Shown piece after piece: positions 8,137-16,874 of a DNA stretch of 64,000 nucleotides. Under the pieces are notes generated by a model. It worked only from the letters and a program-made list of their open reading frames with translations, searched no databases and was not told where the DNA came from. The translations under genes were made by a program, and so were the position numbers. Position 1 is the stretch's first letter; each line of letters begins with the position of its first letter. Origin of the DNA: Paenibacillus oralis (GTDB lineage Bacteria; Bacillota; Bacilli; Paenibacillales; Paenibacillaceae); assembly GCF_003863965.1 (NCBI RefSeq), contig NZ_RRCN01000001.1, positions 685,923 to 749,922 of the forward strand. The letters are read 5' to 3'.

Positions 8137-8830
8137 TTATGCAGCATGTTGTTTTATAGGCCTATACATATAGGTTCTTAGAATAATGGTGAACAAACTT
8201 AATATCAAAGATAGGATTCCCACCAATACGACGTATTGGGTTCCCATTTCTGATATAAATAACCCGCCTGCAACTGAACCCAATGTTGTTCCTACGTTAC
8301 AGGACGATATAAATAATCCATTGGCAAAATCAGGCGCTTCGGGTGCTGCAGACGCAATCAAATATTGATTAATGTTTGCCATTATTCCCCCAGCCAATAT
8401 TCCCCAAACTAAAGTTATTATTGCCATAGGTACGGTAAACTGTCCTGTGAAGAACAAAATGACATAAACAGCACCCAATAACAAAGGAAAAGTTACTGCC
8501 GTTTTGGCGGCACTATGAGTAAGGAACTTTCCTGCGACAATGTTTCCGATTATATTGGCTCCACCGAAGATGAATAACGTTAAACTTATGGTGTCCGGTG
8601 ACATATTCGAGACAGATTTCAGATATTCGGCAAGGTAGCTATAAACCCCGAAGATCGATGAGTTTAATAAAATGACAGTCACAATGGAAATCCATATAAC
8701 AGTTTTTTTTAATACGGAAAATTGCATGCCGTAAGAGAGTCTTTCTTCAACAGGCATAGATGGCACAAATAGTAAAGTAGCAATGAATACAATGGCATAT
8801 AAATATCAGTAATGTTTTTTGTTTCTCCAT
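8137..8830 (-). pseudogene. MFS transporter with internal deletion of its N-terminal half
   Basis: A good start (AAGGGGG, ATG at 8830) opens MEKQKTLLI, then the frame shifts and the sequence joins IVFIATLLFVPSMPVEERL, the end of span 6 and start of the central loop. From there 209 codons are intact and encode spans 7-12 (for example NVGTTLGSVAGGLFISEMG), ending at 8137. About 170 codons for spans 1-5/6 are gone, and the junction (near 8800) is out of frame. Relatives are 12-span drug-type exporters of about 390-400 aa. Its MerR-controlled promoter is intact. Confidence 0.82.
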
Positions 8831-8861
8831 AATTTCCCCCTTTGCAATTTTTACAGGATTG

Positions 8862-8892
8862 AGTATAAGGGCTAGAGTTAACTCTATGGCAA
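8862..8892 (-). promoter_or_regulatory. MerR-type promoter/operator of the MFS-cupin-SRPBCC operon
   Basis: Minus strand: -35 TTGCCA (8892-8887), -10 TATACT (8867-8862), spacer exactly 19 bp filled by the perfect palindrome TAGAGTTAACTCTA (8886-8873). The overlong spacer bearing a dyad is the hallmark of MerR-activated promoters. The same palindrome controls the alcohol dehydrogenase gene. Confidence 0.88.
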
Positions 8893-8936
8893 GAGGAAAC
8901 GCGCGTTTGATGGTAGCGACGATAAATATTACAAAC

Positions 8937-8983
8937 AAAACCACCTGCAATTCATATCGAAGTTATGAATTACAGGTGGTTTT
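8937..8983 (-). terminator. Terminator after the merR-like gene
   Basis: Long stem (about 20 bp, one mismatch) AAAACCACCTGTAATTCATA with its complement, 7-nt loop, T-rich on both strands, so it may serve both directions. Confidence 0.88.
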
Positions 8984-8986
8984 CTG

Positions 8987-9403
8987 TTAATTAGCCATAA
9001 GGCTCCCAATATTGTTCTTATGAATATCTTCCGTACCGGCATCCAGGGCAGTCTTGTAATAGAAGCATTTGTGTTCGATGACGGCCATCGTTTTTTTAAG
9101 TTCTTCCATCTGCGCTTCTACAGCAGCTTTTCGTTCCAGAAACATGTCATATCTTTGCTGCAAGGTGGAATCCCCCTCGGAACACCAATCAATGAAATTT
9201 TTAATTTCCTTGATCGGCATCCCGGTGGATTTAAGACATTCTATTATTTTTAAAGCGTCGATATCGGATTCTTTAAACAAGCGTGTTCCGCTGGCTGTCC
9301 GTTCTACGAAAGGGATAAGTCCCTCTTTGTCGTAGTAACGCAAGGTATATGGCGTTAGATTCAGTTCTTTGGCAACTTCGCTGATCGAATATGTCTTCAA
9401 CAT
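8987..9403 (-). CDS. MerR-family transcriptional regulator (AdhR-like)
   Basis: 138 aa from ATG at 9403, chosen because AAAGGAAG lies 5-6 bases upstream; a second ATG at 9418 has none. The winged HTH is YSISEVAKELNLTPYTLRYYDKEGLIPF (residues 3-30), followed by RLFKESDID. The long dimer helix (about 80-115) contains one Cys in EHKCFYYKT. AdhR-type MerR proteins sense aldehydes/electrophiles through a cysteine and activate alcohol dehydrogenase genes. The divergent zinc alcohol dehydrogenase and shared palindromes at three promoters fit that role; the inducer is inferred. Confidence 0.9.
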   Translation of the reverse strand: MLKTYSISEVAKELNLTPYTLRYYDKEGLIPFVERTASGTRLFKESDIDALKIIECLKSTGMPIKEIKNFIDWCSEGDSTLQQRYDMFLERKAAVEAQMEELKKTMAVIEHKCFYYKTALDAGTEDIHKNNIGSLMAN

Positions 9404-9421
9404 GGATCTTCCTTTCATTAG

Positions 9422-9452
9422 AATATAGACCTCGAGCTAACTCTAATATATA
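9422..9452 (-). promoter_or_regulatory. Possible autoregulatory MerR site of the merR-like gene
   Basis: TAGAGTTAGCTCGA (9445-9432) is an imperfect version of the palindrome at the two other promoters. A -10-like TATATT lies at 9427-9422, and 19 bp upstream is only a weak -35 (TATATA). Confidence 0.55.
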
Positions 9453-9478
9453 AAATAATTCTACCATAAAATCGTCAC

Positions 9479-9509
9479 TTGACCTAGAGTTAACTCTAAG
9501 GAGTAAAAT
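9479..9509 (+). promoter_or_regulatory. MerR-type promoter/operator of the alcohol dehydrogenase gene
   Basis: -35 TTGACC (9479-9484), -10 TAAAAT (9504-9509), 19-bp spacer carrying the perfect palindrome TAGAGTTAACTCTA (9485-9498). It closely resembles the AdhR site upstream of adhA in Bacillus subtilis. Confidence 0.88.
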
Positions 9510-9555
9510 TTGTTTTGTAAGAGATTGTAAAAATTAATGATAGGAGGATTTATGA

Positions 9556-10596
9556 ATGATTACTGCTAAAGCACGCGCTGTCGACGGTCCGGACAAACCA
9601 TTTCGATCTGCTGAAATTAAAAGACGCGATCTTGATGCCCAAGATGTTTTAATTGAGATTAAATATGCCGGAATATGCCATTCCGACATCCATACGGCTC
9701 ACGGGGAATGGGGACCTGTAAACTATCCGCTCGTACCCGGACACGAGATTGCGGGAATTGTCACGGCTGTAGGACCTAATGTCACGAAATACCAGGTCGG
9801 TGACCGGGTTGGGGTAGGATGTATGGTCGACTCCTGTGGCGAATGTGAGAACTGCCGAAAAGGTGAAGAACAATACTGCCTTAACGGAAATGTCCCAACC
9901 TACGCAGGTGTTGACAAATACGGCGAACCAACTCAAGGCGGCTACTCTACCCATATTGTCGTCACTGAGGACTTCGTTGTCAGAATTCCCGACAGCATTG
10001 AGCTTGACGTCGCAGCGCCATTACTCTGCGCAGGTATTACGACATATTCTCCGCTGAATCACTGGGGAGCTGGCCCGGGTAAAAAAGTAGCTGTTGTCGG
10101 TATGGGCGGTCTTGGTCATATGGCTGTCCAAATTGCCCATGCCATGGGCGCCGAGGTCACCGTTCTGTCACAATCATTGAAGAAAAAGGACGATGGCTTG
10201 CAATTGGGCGCAGACCACTACTATGCCACAAGCGATCCGGAAACATTCGAGAAACTGGCCGGGCACTTTGATTTGATTATTAACACGGTAAGTGCCAATA
10301 TCGATTTGGACGCTTATTTCGGACTGCTCACGCTTGACGGAACTTTGGTGAACGTCGGTGCCCCTGGAGAGCCGTTGTCCCTAAATGTAATGTCCCTCAT
10401 CGGTCATCGCCGTTCATTTGCAGGCTCCATGATTGGAGGCATTCGTGAGACTCAGGAGATGTTGGATTTCTGTGCCAAACACAATATTGTTCCTAAGATC
10501 GAAGTGATCTCGGCCGATCAAATTGACGAAGCCTACAAACGTGTCTTAGCTTCAGATGTGAAATACCGATTCGTGATTGACATCAGCACAATGTGA
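9556..10596 (+). CDS. adhA: Zinc-dependent alcohol dehydrogenase (AdhA/YahK-like, CAD group)
   Basis: 346 aa, preceded by TAGGAGG. Catalytic zinc ligands are in CHSDIH and GHE; the structural zinc lobe is CGECENC plus a later Cys. The Rossmann motif [20 protein letters not shown] follows, so it uses NAD(P)H. This cinnamyl-alcohol-dehydrogenase subgroup reduces small aldehydes with NADPH in the cytoplasm. In Bacillus, adhA is induced by formaldehyde and methylglyoxal through AdhR; the adjacent MerR gene and 19-bp-spacer promoter predict the same here. The gene is complete and is the only intact enzyme of this regulon in the window. Confidence 0.9.
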   Translation: MITAKARAVDGPDKPFRSAEIKRRDLDAQDVLIEIKYAGICHSDIHTAHGEWGPVNYPLVPGHEIAGIVTAVGPNVTKYQVGDRVGVGCMVDSCGECENCRKGEEQYCLNGNVPTYAGVDKYGEPTQGGYSTHIVVTEDFVVRIPDSIELDVAAPLLCAGITTYSPLNHWGAGPGKKVAVVGMGGLGHMAVQIAHAMGAEVTVLSQSLKKKDDGLQLGADHYYATSDPETFEKLAGHFDLIINTVSANIDLDAYFGLLTLDGTLVNVGAPGEPLSLNVMSLIGHRRSFAGSMIGGIRETQEMLDFCAKHNIVPKIEVISADQIDEAYKRVLASDVKYRFVIDISTM

Positions 10597-10647
10597 GTTG
10601 TGTAAACAGCCGCCCCTTACCTGACCTAAAAAGCTTGATAAATTTGA

Positions 10648-10676
10648 AACGCATTGTCTGCGACAGTGCGTTTTTT
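10648..10676 (+). terminator. Terminator after adhA
   Basis: Stem AACGCATTGTC / GACAGTGCGTT (one G-U), 3-nt loop, then six T. Confidence 0.88.
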
Positions 10677-10714
10677 ACTTTGTTCAAGATGCAGAACGTT
10701 TCAATTTTCATATA

Positions 10715-10743
10715 TTTACAGAATATGGTACGTGTGCTATATT
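10715..10743 (+). promoter_or_regulatory. SigA-type promoter of the mannanase gene
   Basis: TTTACA (10715-10720), 17-bp spacer, TATATT (10738-10743), 75 bp before the start codon. Confidence 0.65.
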
Positions 10744-10818
10744 TACTATAAATCGCCGCCACGAATTGATAGATTTCGCGATTATTTCTCATATTTTACA
10801 TGGAAAGGAATGATAATA

Positions 10819-13401
10819 ATGAAAAATTTGCTGAAAAAGGCAAGCGCAATGATGCTGGCATTTACTCTGCTGCTTGGATTGTTTGGATCGATGGCAGCGC
10901 CCGTTCATGCAGACACCGCACTTTTCACGATTGAAGGCGAAGATGCTCAGCTCAGCTCCGATCTTCAAGTGGCGACTGAAATTTACGGACAGCCCAAGCC
11001 CGGATTTTCGGGGAGCGGGTTTGTCTGGATGCAAAATTCCGGCACAATCACTTTTACGGTGACCGTCCCGGAAACCGGCATGTATGCGATCTCCACCCGC
11101 TATATGCAGGAGCTCAGTCCTGACGGCAGGCTTCAATATTTGACCGTTAACGGCGTTACCAAGGGTTCGTATATGCTGCCCTACACGACCGAGTGGTCGA
11201 ATTTCGATTTTGGCTTTCATAAGCTGCAGCAAGGGAGCAACACCATCCAACTGAAGGCCGGTTGGGGATTTGCTTATTTTGACACCTTCACGGTGGATTA
11301 TGCCGATCTGGATCCCTTGGATGTGCAGCCTGTCCTCACCGATCCCGAGGCCACACCGGAAACGCAGGTTTTGATGAATTATTTAACGGAGGTTTACGGC
11401 AAAAATATTATCTCCGGGCAGCAGGAGATTTACGGAGGCGGAAATAACGGCGATTCTGAGTTGGAGTTTGATTGGATCTACAATTTAACCGGAAAGTATC
11501 CGGCCATCCGCGGCTTCGATTTAATGAACTATAATCCGCTCTACGGTTGGGAGGACGGCACAACCGAGCGGATGATCGATTGGGTAAATAACCGGGGCGG
11601 GATCGCGACAGCTTCCTGGCATATCAATGTGCCCCGAGATTTCAACGCCTATCAGCTCGGGGAGTTTGTGGATTGGAAGAACGCCACCTACAAGCCGACG
11701 GAAACCAATTTTAATACTGCCAATGCGGTGGTTCCCGGTACGAAAGAAAATCAATACGTGATGATGACCATTGAGGATTTGGCGGAACAGCTGCAGATTC
11801 TTCAAGATAACAATGTGCCGGTTATTTTCCGTCCTTATCATGAGGCGGAGGGCAACGGCGGGTTGAATGGGGAAGGCGCGTGGTTCTGGTGGGCTTCGGC
11901 AGGCGCGGATGTGTACAAACAGCTGTGGGATCTGCTCTATACCGAACTTACGGAGACATACGGCTTGCACAACTTGATCTGGACCTACAACAGCTACGTG
12001 TATAGCACTTCTCCCGCATGGTATCCCGGCGACGATCAGGTGGATATTGTCGGCTACGATAAATACAATACGATCTACAACCGTTATGACGGTTTGTCAG
12101 GTGTACCCAATGAGGATGCCATTACCTCGATTTTCTATCAGCTTGTTGATTTAACCGGCGGCACAAAAATGGTGGCCATGACGGAGAACGACACCGTTCC
12201 AAGCGTACAGAATCTGACAGAGGAAAAAGCGGGTTGGCTCTACTTCTGCCCCTGGTATGGCGAGCATCTTATGAGTACCGCCTTTAATTATCCGGCCACC
12301 CTGAAAACACTTTATCAAAGTGATTATGTAATCACGTTGGATGAGCTGCCTGATTTAAAGTCTGAAAATCCAACCCCAAGCGCGTCCATCACACCTGCAA
12401 ACATCGAATTTGACAAATATACGCCGGATCAAAGCGATAAAGCCATCACCGTGAATTTTAACGGCAATACGTTAACCGCTCTCCGGGCAGGCGCCAAAAC
12501 ATTGACCGAGGCTCAGGACTATATCTTGAACGAAAGTACACTGCTGTTGAAAAAAGAATTCCTGGCCGGGCTGCCGGTTGGCGAGCATTCGATCATCTTT
12601 GATTTTAATCAAGGAAAAGATCCCGTATTAAAAGTCAAAATTGTCGATTCAACACCAAGCGCTGCGATTACACCCGTGAATGCGACATATGATAAAGCGG
12701 AAAATCTAGGGTGGGATATTTCCGTATCCCTTACTTTAAACGGACACCAGCTTGCAAGCATAACGAATGGAAATTACACTCTTACATCAGGCAAGGATTA
12801 TACGGAATCAAGCGCTGCCGTCGTTCTGAACCAATCCTATCTTTCCACGCTGCCGCTGGGCCAGCATGCGATAACCTTTCATTTCAGCGGAGGAAATGAC
12901 GCTGTTCTTACAGTAAATGTAGTGGACAGCAGTGCTCCTGTACCCGCGGGAGACTTGACGATCCAAGCTTTTAACGGCAACACGAGTGCCTCCACCAACG
13001 GAATTTCACCCAAATTCAAAATAATTAACAACGGAGATTCAGCGGTTCAATTAAGTGATGTAAAACTCCGGTATTACTATACGATTGACGGGGAAAAGAC
13101 ACAGAACTTCTGGTGCGACTGGTCCAGTATCGGAAGTGCAAATGTAACCGGCAAATTCGTTAAACTGGCAACTCCGGTTGACGGAGCCGATTATGTTCTG
13201 GAAATTGGCTTTACGAGTTCGGCTGGAACGCTTAATCCCGGCCAAAGCGCAGAAATTCAAGCACGCTTCTCCAAAACCGACTGGTCCAATTACAACCAGG
13301 CTGACGATTACTCGTTTAAGGCATCTACCAATCAGTTTGTAAACAATGAACAGGTTACCGGGTATATGAACGATCAGCTTGTATGGGGGATTGAGCCGTA
13401 A
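10819..13401 (+). CDS. Secreted modular GH26 beta-mannanase (CBM - GH26 - X2 - X2 - CBM3)
   Basis: 860 aa from ATG 10819; the frame opens earlier, but the signal peptide starts here (MKNLLKKA, cleavage after PVHA, residue 31). Domains: jelly-roll CBM, family 35/6-like (about 33-165); GH26 catalytic barrel (about 175-510) with acid/base Glu342 in RPYHEAEG and nucleophile Glu456 in MTEND; two X2 (Ig-like) modules (about 518-610 and 612-705), both opening PSAxITP; C-terminal CBM3 cellulose-binding module (about 713-860). It should cut beta-1,4-mannan in plant cell walls while anchored to cellulose. Own promoter and terminator; monocistronic. Confidence 0.93.
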   Translation: MKNLLKKASAMMLAFTLLLGLFGSMAAPVHADTALFTIEGEDAQLSSDLQVATEIYGQPKPGFSGSGFVWMQNSGTITFTVTVPETGMYAISTRYMQELSPDGRLQYLTVNGVTKGSYMLPYTTEWSNFDFGFHKLQQGSNTIQLKAGWGFAYFDTFTVDYADLDPLDVQPVLTDPEATPETQVLMNYLTEVYGKNIISGQQEIYGGGNNGDSELEFDWIYNLTGKYPAIRGFDLMNYNPLYGWEDGTTERMIDWVNNRGGIATASWHINVPRDFNAYQLGEFVDWKNATYKPTETNFNTANAVVPGTKENQYVMMTIEDLAEQLQILQDNNVPVIFRPYHEAEGNGGLNGEGAWFWWASAGADVYKQLWDLLYTELTETYGLHNLIWTYNSYVYSTSPAWYPGDDQVDIVGYDKYNTIYNRYDGLSGVPNEDAITSIFYQLVDLTGGTKMVAMTENDTVPSVQNLTEEKAGWLYFCPWYGEHLMSTAFNYPATLKTLYQSDYVITLDELPDLKSENPTPSASITPANIEFDKYTPDQSDKAITVNFNGNTLTALRAGAKTLTEAQDYILNESTLLLKKEFLAGLPVGEHSIIFDFNQGKDPVLKVKIVDSTPSAAITPVNATYDKAENLGWDISVSLTLNGHQLASITNGNYTLTSGKDYTESSAAVVLNQSYLSTLPLGQHAITFHFSGGNDAVLTVNVVDSSAPVPAGDLTIQAFNGNTSASTNGISPKFKIINNGDSAVQLSDVKLRYYYTIDGEKTQNFWCDWSSIGSANVTGKFVKLATPVDGADYVLEIGFTSSAGTLNPGQSAEIQARFSKTDWSNYNQADDYSFKASTNQFVNNEQVTGYMNDQLVWGIEP

Positions 13402-13411
13402 AGAGGTAAGA

Positions 13412-13455
13412 AAAAAGGGTTGGATCAGGGATTATCCCCTGCTCCAACCCTTTTT
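13412..13455 (+). terminator. Terminator after the mannanase gene
   Basis: Long stem AAAAAGGGTTGGA..CAGGG / CCCCTG..TCCAACCCTTTTT with a small loop. Symmetrical A/T runs. Confidence 0.92.
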
Positions 13456-13491
13456 GTTGTGTTAGGCAAGACCTATATGTCTGGGCACTGA

Positions 13492-13793
13492 GGTGGCTAT
13501 CTATAGCGTTCGTGACTTGGTATCCCTGCATGCTGCCTTGCACGATTATCCCTTTTGTTCAGGGGGTAAAGGGTGGGGGCTAATCACGGTCCTTTCATTT
13601 TTCCCGGTATCTTGCCCCATTCCTCCCGTCAGGTCAGCTTCACTTCTCCTAAACCGCCTTCTCACAAACCTGTCTAACGATCTCGAACATGTCTGCTTCT
13701 CCCTCCTGAATTTATCTTTCTCTCTGCTTCCGGATCAAACGGGATAATCGTGCAAAGCGTCCGGACAGCGGATGTTGATCTGCCGACCAACCC
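13492..13793. mobile_element. About 300-bp non-autonomous (MITE-like) relative of the IS1595-type element at 59.07-60.51 kb
   Basis: Both ends match the ends of the transposase-bearing element. Left: GGTGGCTATCTATAGCGTTCGTGACTTGG-type sequence followed by TTGCACGATTATCCC (13538-13552) and TGGGGGCTA. Right: GATCAAACGGGATAATCG (from 13733), GTGCAAAG, TCCGGACAG, then TGTTGATCTGCC and CCAACCC. No transposase is present in the about 190-bp interior. Probably an internal-deletion derivative mobilised by the full element. Confidence 0.72.
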
Positions 13794-13929
13794 ACCAGCC
13801 CTCCCTGTCCTCAAGCTTTTAACGCCCTTCCGATATTTCTTGCCACGATCGGTTACCGGCTTGACTGTCAAGCGCTGATTATTAGGTTGAGCCCAAAAGT
13901 GAATTCGCAATGTACTTAAAACATGTTTA

Positions 13930-14193
13930 GATCACAATCTGGATTCTGCCACTATCCAAGCTCGCAGTGAAGAACTAATACAAGCCTTTCACCTAACAGA
14001 ATATTGTGATTATAATGTATCCGAATATTCTGGAGGGGTGGCAAGACGGCTCGATATTGCAATGAGTATGATATCCCATCCAAAAGTTTTATTTTTAGAT
14101 GAGCCGACCGTCGGCTTGGATATAGAATCAAGACAAATGAATAGTCACATTATGAGCATATATAACTCGAAAATTAGAGGAAAATGTGAGTAA
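13930..14193 (+). pseudogene. Fragment of an ABC transporter ATPase gene
   Basis: An open frame without a start encodes the C-terminal part of an ATP-binding subunit: signature motif YSGGVARRLDIA, Walker B VLFLDEPTVGLD, ending at TAA 14191-14193. This is the DrrA/YadG-like exporter class. The Walker A part is missing and the permease gene is absent. The upstream boundary lies just after the MITE-like element. The DNA is more AT-rich than the neighbourhood. Confidence 0.72.
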
Positions 14194-14308
14194 AGAAAGA
14201 GACGCTCTTGCTTTCTTCCTGAAGTCAAACTTCCCAAAGCCCCGTTACTCCAACATTTCTCAACCATTATATGTTGGCCCCTTCACCTGCCGCACCCTTC
14301 TTGAAATG

Positions 14309-14374
14309 AAAAAAGGATCGGAGATTAACTGGACATTGGCTCCAGCATTCCCCAATCCTCGGACAATCCTTTTT
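14309..14374 (-). terminator. Probable terminator after glmS
   Basis: Minus strand: AAAAAGGAT pairs with ATCCTTTTTT around a long imperfect stem (CCGAGGATT with AATCTC, CCAAT with ATTGG). Nothing else is seen between 14194 and the glmS stop. Confidence 0.55.
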
Positions 14375-14427
14375 ACATCAGGACAAACTTTTTACATCGT
14401 GACACCGGGCCTTTTTATTCCCGTCCC

Positions 14428-16260
14428 TTACTCCACCGTCACGCTCTTCGCCAGGTTTCTTGGCTTGTCGACATCGTTGCCGCGAGCCAGCGCAGCGTAG
14501 TAAGCGAGCAGTTGCAGCGGCACGACGGACAGGGCCGGCGTGAGCAGCGGCAGCGTCTGCGGAATGGCCAGCGCCTGGTCAACCGATTTCAGCAGGCCGG
14601 GAACATGCTCCTCGTGCGTAATCGCCATAACGTCGGCGCCGCGGGCTTTAACTTCCTTGATGTTGCTGATGGTTTTCTCCAGCACGGTGTCTTGCGTCGC
14701 CAAAGCGATGACCGGAACGCCTTCCTCAATCAAAGCGAGCGTGCCGTGCTTGAGTTCGCCGGCGGCATACGCCTCGGAGTGGATGTAGGAGATCTCTTTC
14801 AGCTTCAGCGAGCCTTCCTGCACCACCGAGTAATCCAGGCCACGGCCGATGAAGAACAGATGTTCATGGCTGGCGATTTGCTCGGCATACGCCTTCACCG
14901 TATCCGCTTGAGCCAGCATGTTTTCCACTTGCTCCGGCAGCGACTGCATCGCCGCGATGATATGGGCAACCTCGTCTTGGCTTTGCGTGCCCCGCACCTG
15001 AGCCATGTACAGGCCAAGCAGATAGAACGCAATCAACTGCGAGGTATACGCCTTCGTCGAAGCGACGGCGATTTCCGGCCCGGCCAGCGTGGCGATCACG
15101 TCGTCCGCGTCGCGGGCGATCGAGCTGCCGACCACGTTGGTGATCGCCAGTACATGCGCACCGTTCGCCTGCGCTTCACGCAGCGCGGCCAGCGTATCCG
15201 CGGTTTCGCCGGATTGGCTGACAACGATGACGAGCGTGTCCGGCGTAATCAGCGGCGAGCGGTAGCGGTATTCCGAAGCGACGTCGTTCATCACCGGGAT
15301 GCGCACGAGCTGCTCGATCGCCGTCCCGCCGACAAGACCGGCATTGTAGGCCGTGCCGCAGGCGATGACATGAACGCTCTTGAGGCTGCGGATTTTTTCC
15401 TCGCTCAGCTTCAGCCCCGGAAGCACCACTTTGCGGCCGCTTTCGTCGATCCGGCCCAGCATTGTGTCGCGGTAAGCCTTCGGCTGCTCATGGATTTCCT
15501 TCAGCATGAAATGATCAAAACCGCCTTTTTCCGCGGTTACCGCGTCCCAATCGACACGAATCATTTCCCGAGAAATAAAATTCCCCTCAATCGTCATCAG
15601 TTCGACAGAATCCTTGGTCAATACCGCCATCTCGCCGTCATTCAAAATATACACATTGCGCGTATAGTTGAGCAGCGCCGGAATATCGGAGCCGATGAAG
15701 TTTTCGCCTTCCCCGATCCCGATAATCAGCGGGCTGGCTTGACGCACGGCAACCAGCTTTTCCGGTTCGTATTCCGTCAGCACTCCAAGTGCATAAGCGC
15801 CGCGCATATAGCTGATCGCTTTCTGGACCGCTTTAACGATGTCGCCCTGGTATTCGCGAGCGATCAGGTGCGAAATCACTTCCGTATCCGTCTCGGATAC
15901 AAAAACATATCCTTGACCGATCAGTTCTTCCTTCAAATCCAGATAGTTTTCGACAATGCCGTTGTGCACGACGGAAAACTTCTGGGTATGGTCGGTATGC
16001 GGATGAGAATTAACGTCAGACGGCTTGCCGTGGGTAGCCCAGCGCGTATGACCGATCCCTGCCGACCCTTGCAGCGGAGCGTTCTCCAGCTTCGATTCCA
16101 GATTGGCCAGGCGGCCCAGCGACTTCGAGATTTTCAGCCCGTCCGAAGTAAATACGGCGATGCCTGCCGAATCGTATCCCCGGTACTCGAGCTTTTTCAG
16201 ACCCTCGATCAACACCGACTGCGTATCTCTTTTCCCAATGTATCCAACAATACCACACAT
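14428..16260 (-). CDS. glmS: Glutamine-fructose-6-phosphate aminotransferase (isomerizing)
   Basis: 610 aa. It converts fructose-6-P and glutamine to glucosamine-6-P, the entry step to peptidoglycan precursors. Start ATG 16260 gives MCGIVGYIG, so Cys1 of the mature protein is the glutaminase nucleophile; the longer open frame is ignored. N-terminal amidotransferase domain (about 1-220, GHTRWATHG). Two SIS domains with SQSGETADT and TSQLIAFY motifs. C-terminus ends KSVTVE as usual. It lies in the classic cdaA-cdaR-glmM-glmS neighbourhood and is controlled by a glmS ribozyme upstream. Confidence 0.97.
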   Translation of the reverse strand: MCGIVGYIGKRDTQSVLIEGLKKLEYRGYDSAGIAVFTSDGLKISKSLGRLANLESKLENAPLQGSAGIGHTRWATHGKPSDVNSHPHTDHTQKFSVVHNGIVENYLDLKEELIGQGYVFVSETDTEVISHLIAREYQGDIVKAVQKAISYMRGAYALGVLTEYEPEKLVAVRQASPLIIGIGEGENFIGSDIPALLNYTRNVYILNDGEMAVLTKDSVELMTIEGNFISREMIRVDWDAVTAEKGGFDHFMLKEIHEQPKAYRDTMLGRIDESGRKVVLPGLKLSEEKIRSLKSVHVIACGTAYNAGLVGGTAIEQLVRIPVMNDVASEYRYRSPLITPDTLVIVVSQSGETADTLAALREAQANGAHVLAITNVVGSSIARDADDVIATLAGPEIAVASTKAYTSQLIAFYLLGLYMAQVRGTQSQDEVAHIIAAMQSLPEQVENMLAQADTVKAYAEQIASHEHLFFIGRGLDYSVVQEGSLKLKEISYIHSEAYAAGELKHGTLALIEEGVPVIALATQDTVLEKTISNIKEVKARGADVMAITHEEHVPGLLKSVDQALAIPQTLPLLTPALSVVPLQLLAYYAALARGNDVDKPRNLAKSVTVE

Positions 16261-16479
16261 AATATATAGTTCCTCCGTTTCATTCCTACAAGATGGTTTT
16301 TGGACGTAAGAAAAGAAGCGGAAGACCCTTCGCGCGGGAATCATCGAGACAGAACTATTCAATTTTCAGAAAATACGTAAAAATTCGCGGCTTTCGCCAA
16401 AAAATTTTCATGAATGTCCATGTGCTCCGTTCACCGCGGATCTGCCGCGTCTTTCGCTTACGTACACTCATGATTTGCT

Positions 16480-16680
16480 ATGAATGTGATTTCCATCTGC
16501 CCGCAAGGTTTGTGGGAACGGTCGCCCATTCCTTTTGCCAATGCGGTTACGGTGCGATGCAGCACCGGGAGGCCCCCGCCGAACATTCCGAACACCTCCA
16601 CCTCGTCAGCTTCTCTTTGCCGAATACGTCCCAACTCAGACTCGGACACATCCGCGCGAAATGAAGCTCTGGCGCTTAAC
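16480..16680 (-). ncRNA. glmS ribozyme-riboswitch (glucosamine-6-phosphate-activated self-cleaving RNA)
   Basis: Minus strand in the 5' leader of glmS. The cleavage site A/GCGCC lies at 16676/16675 in TTAAGCGCCAGAGCTTC. The conserved core AGAAGCTGACGAGGTGGAGG follows, then CGGCGGGGGCCTCCCGG, a CATCGCACC..GTAA segment, the P4 hairpin GGAATGGGCGACCGTTCC, and the closing AAATCACAT box. This order matches the Bacillus ribozyme. Binding of GlcN6P cleaves the leader and destabilises the mRNA. About 220 nt separate it from the start codon. Confidence 0.93.
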
Positions 16681-16812
16681 TGCTTCCGGTAAACCTCACA
16701 ACCCTCGCTTTCTTTTTCTCGAATATGCTTAATTATATGCACCTTTTCGTCATTTGGCAATGATCATCTTGTCCTGATTGACTTTTGTCCCCTCTGTTTC
16801 CTTTTTCCCAGC

Positions 16813-16853
16813 AAAAAACCGCCGAATCGGGATCGTCTCCTCGTTCCGGCGGC
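16813..16853 (-). terminator. Terminator after glmM
   Basis: Minus strand: CCGCCGGAA / TTCGGCGG stem with a 16-nt loop region and TTTTTT. It separates glmM from the glmS leader. Confidence 0.85.
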
Positions 16854-16874
16854 TCATATTTTTAGTAACGGCTA

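Noticed and set aside
14512..16269. 585-aa open frame on the plus strand
   Set aside because: It is exactly antisense to glmS, has an Arg/Gln-rich composition without motifs and no ribosome binding site.
16458..16760. 100-aa minus-strand frame before glmS
   Set aside because: It lies across the glmS ribozyme core, so the conservation is RNA, not protein.
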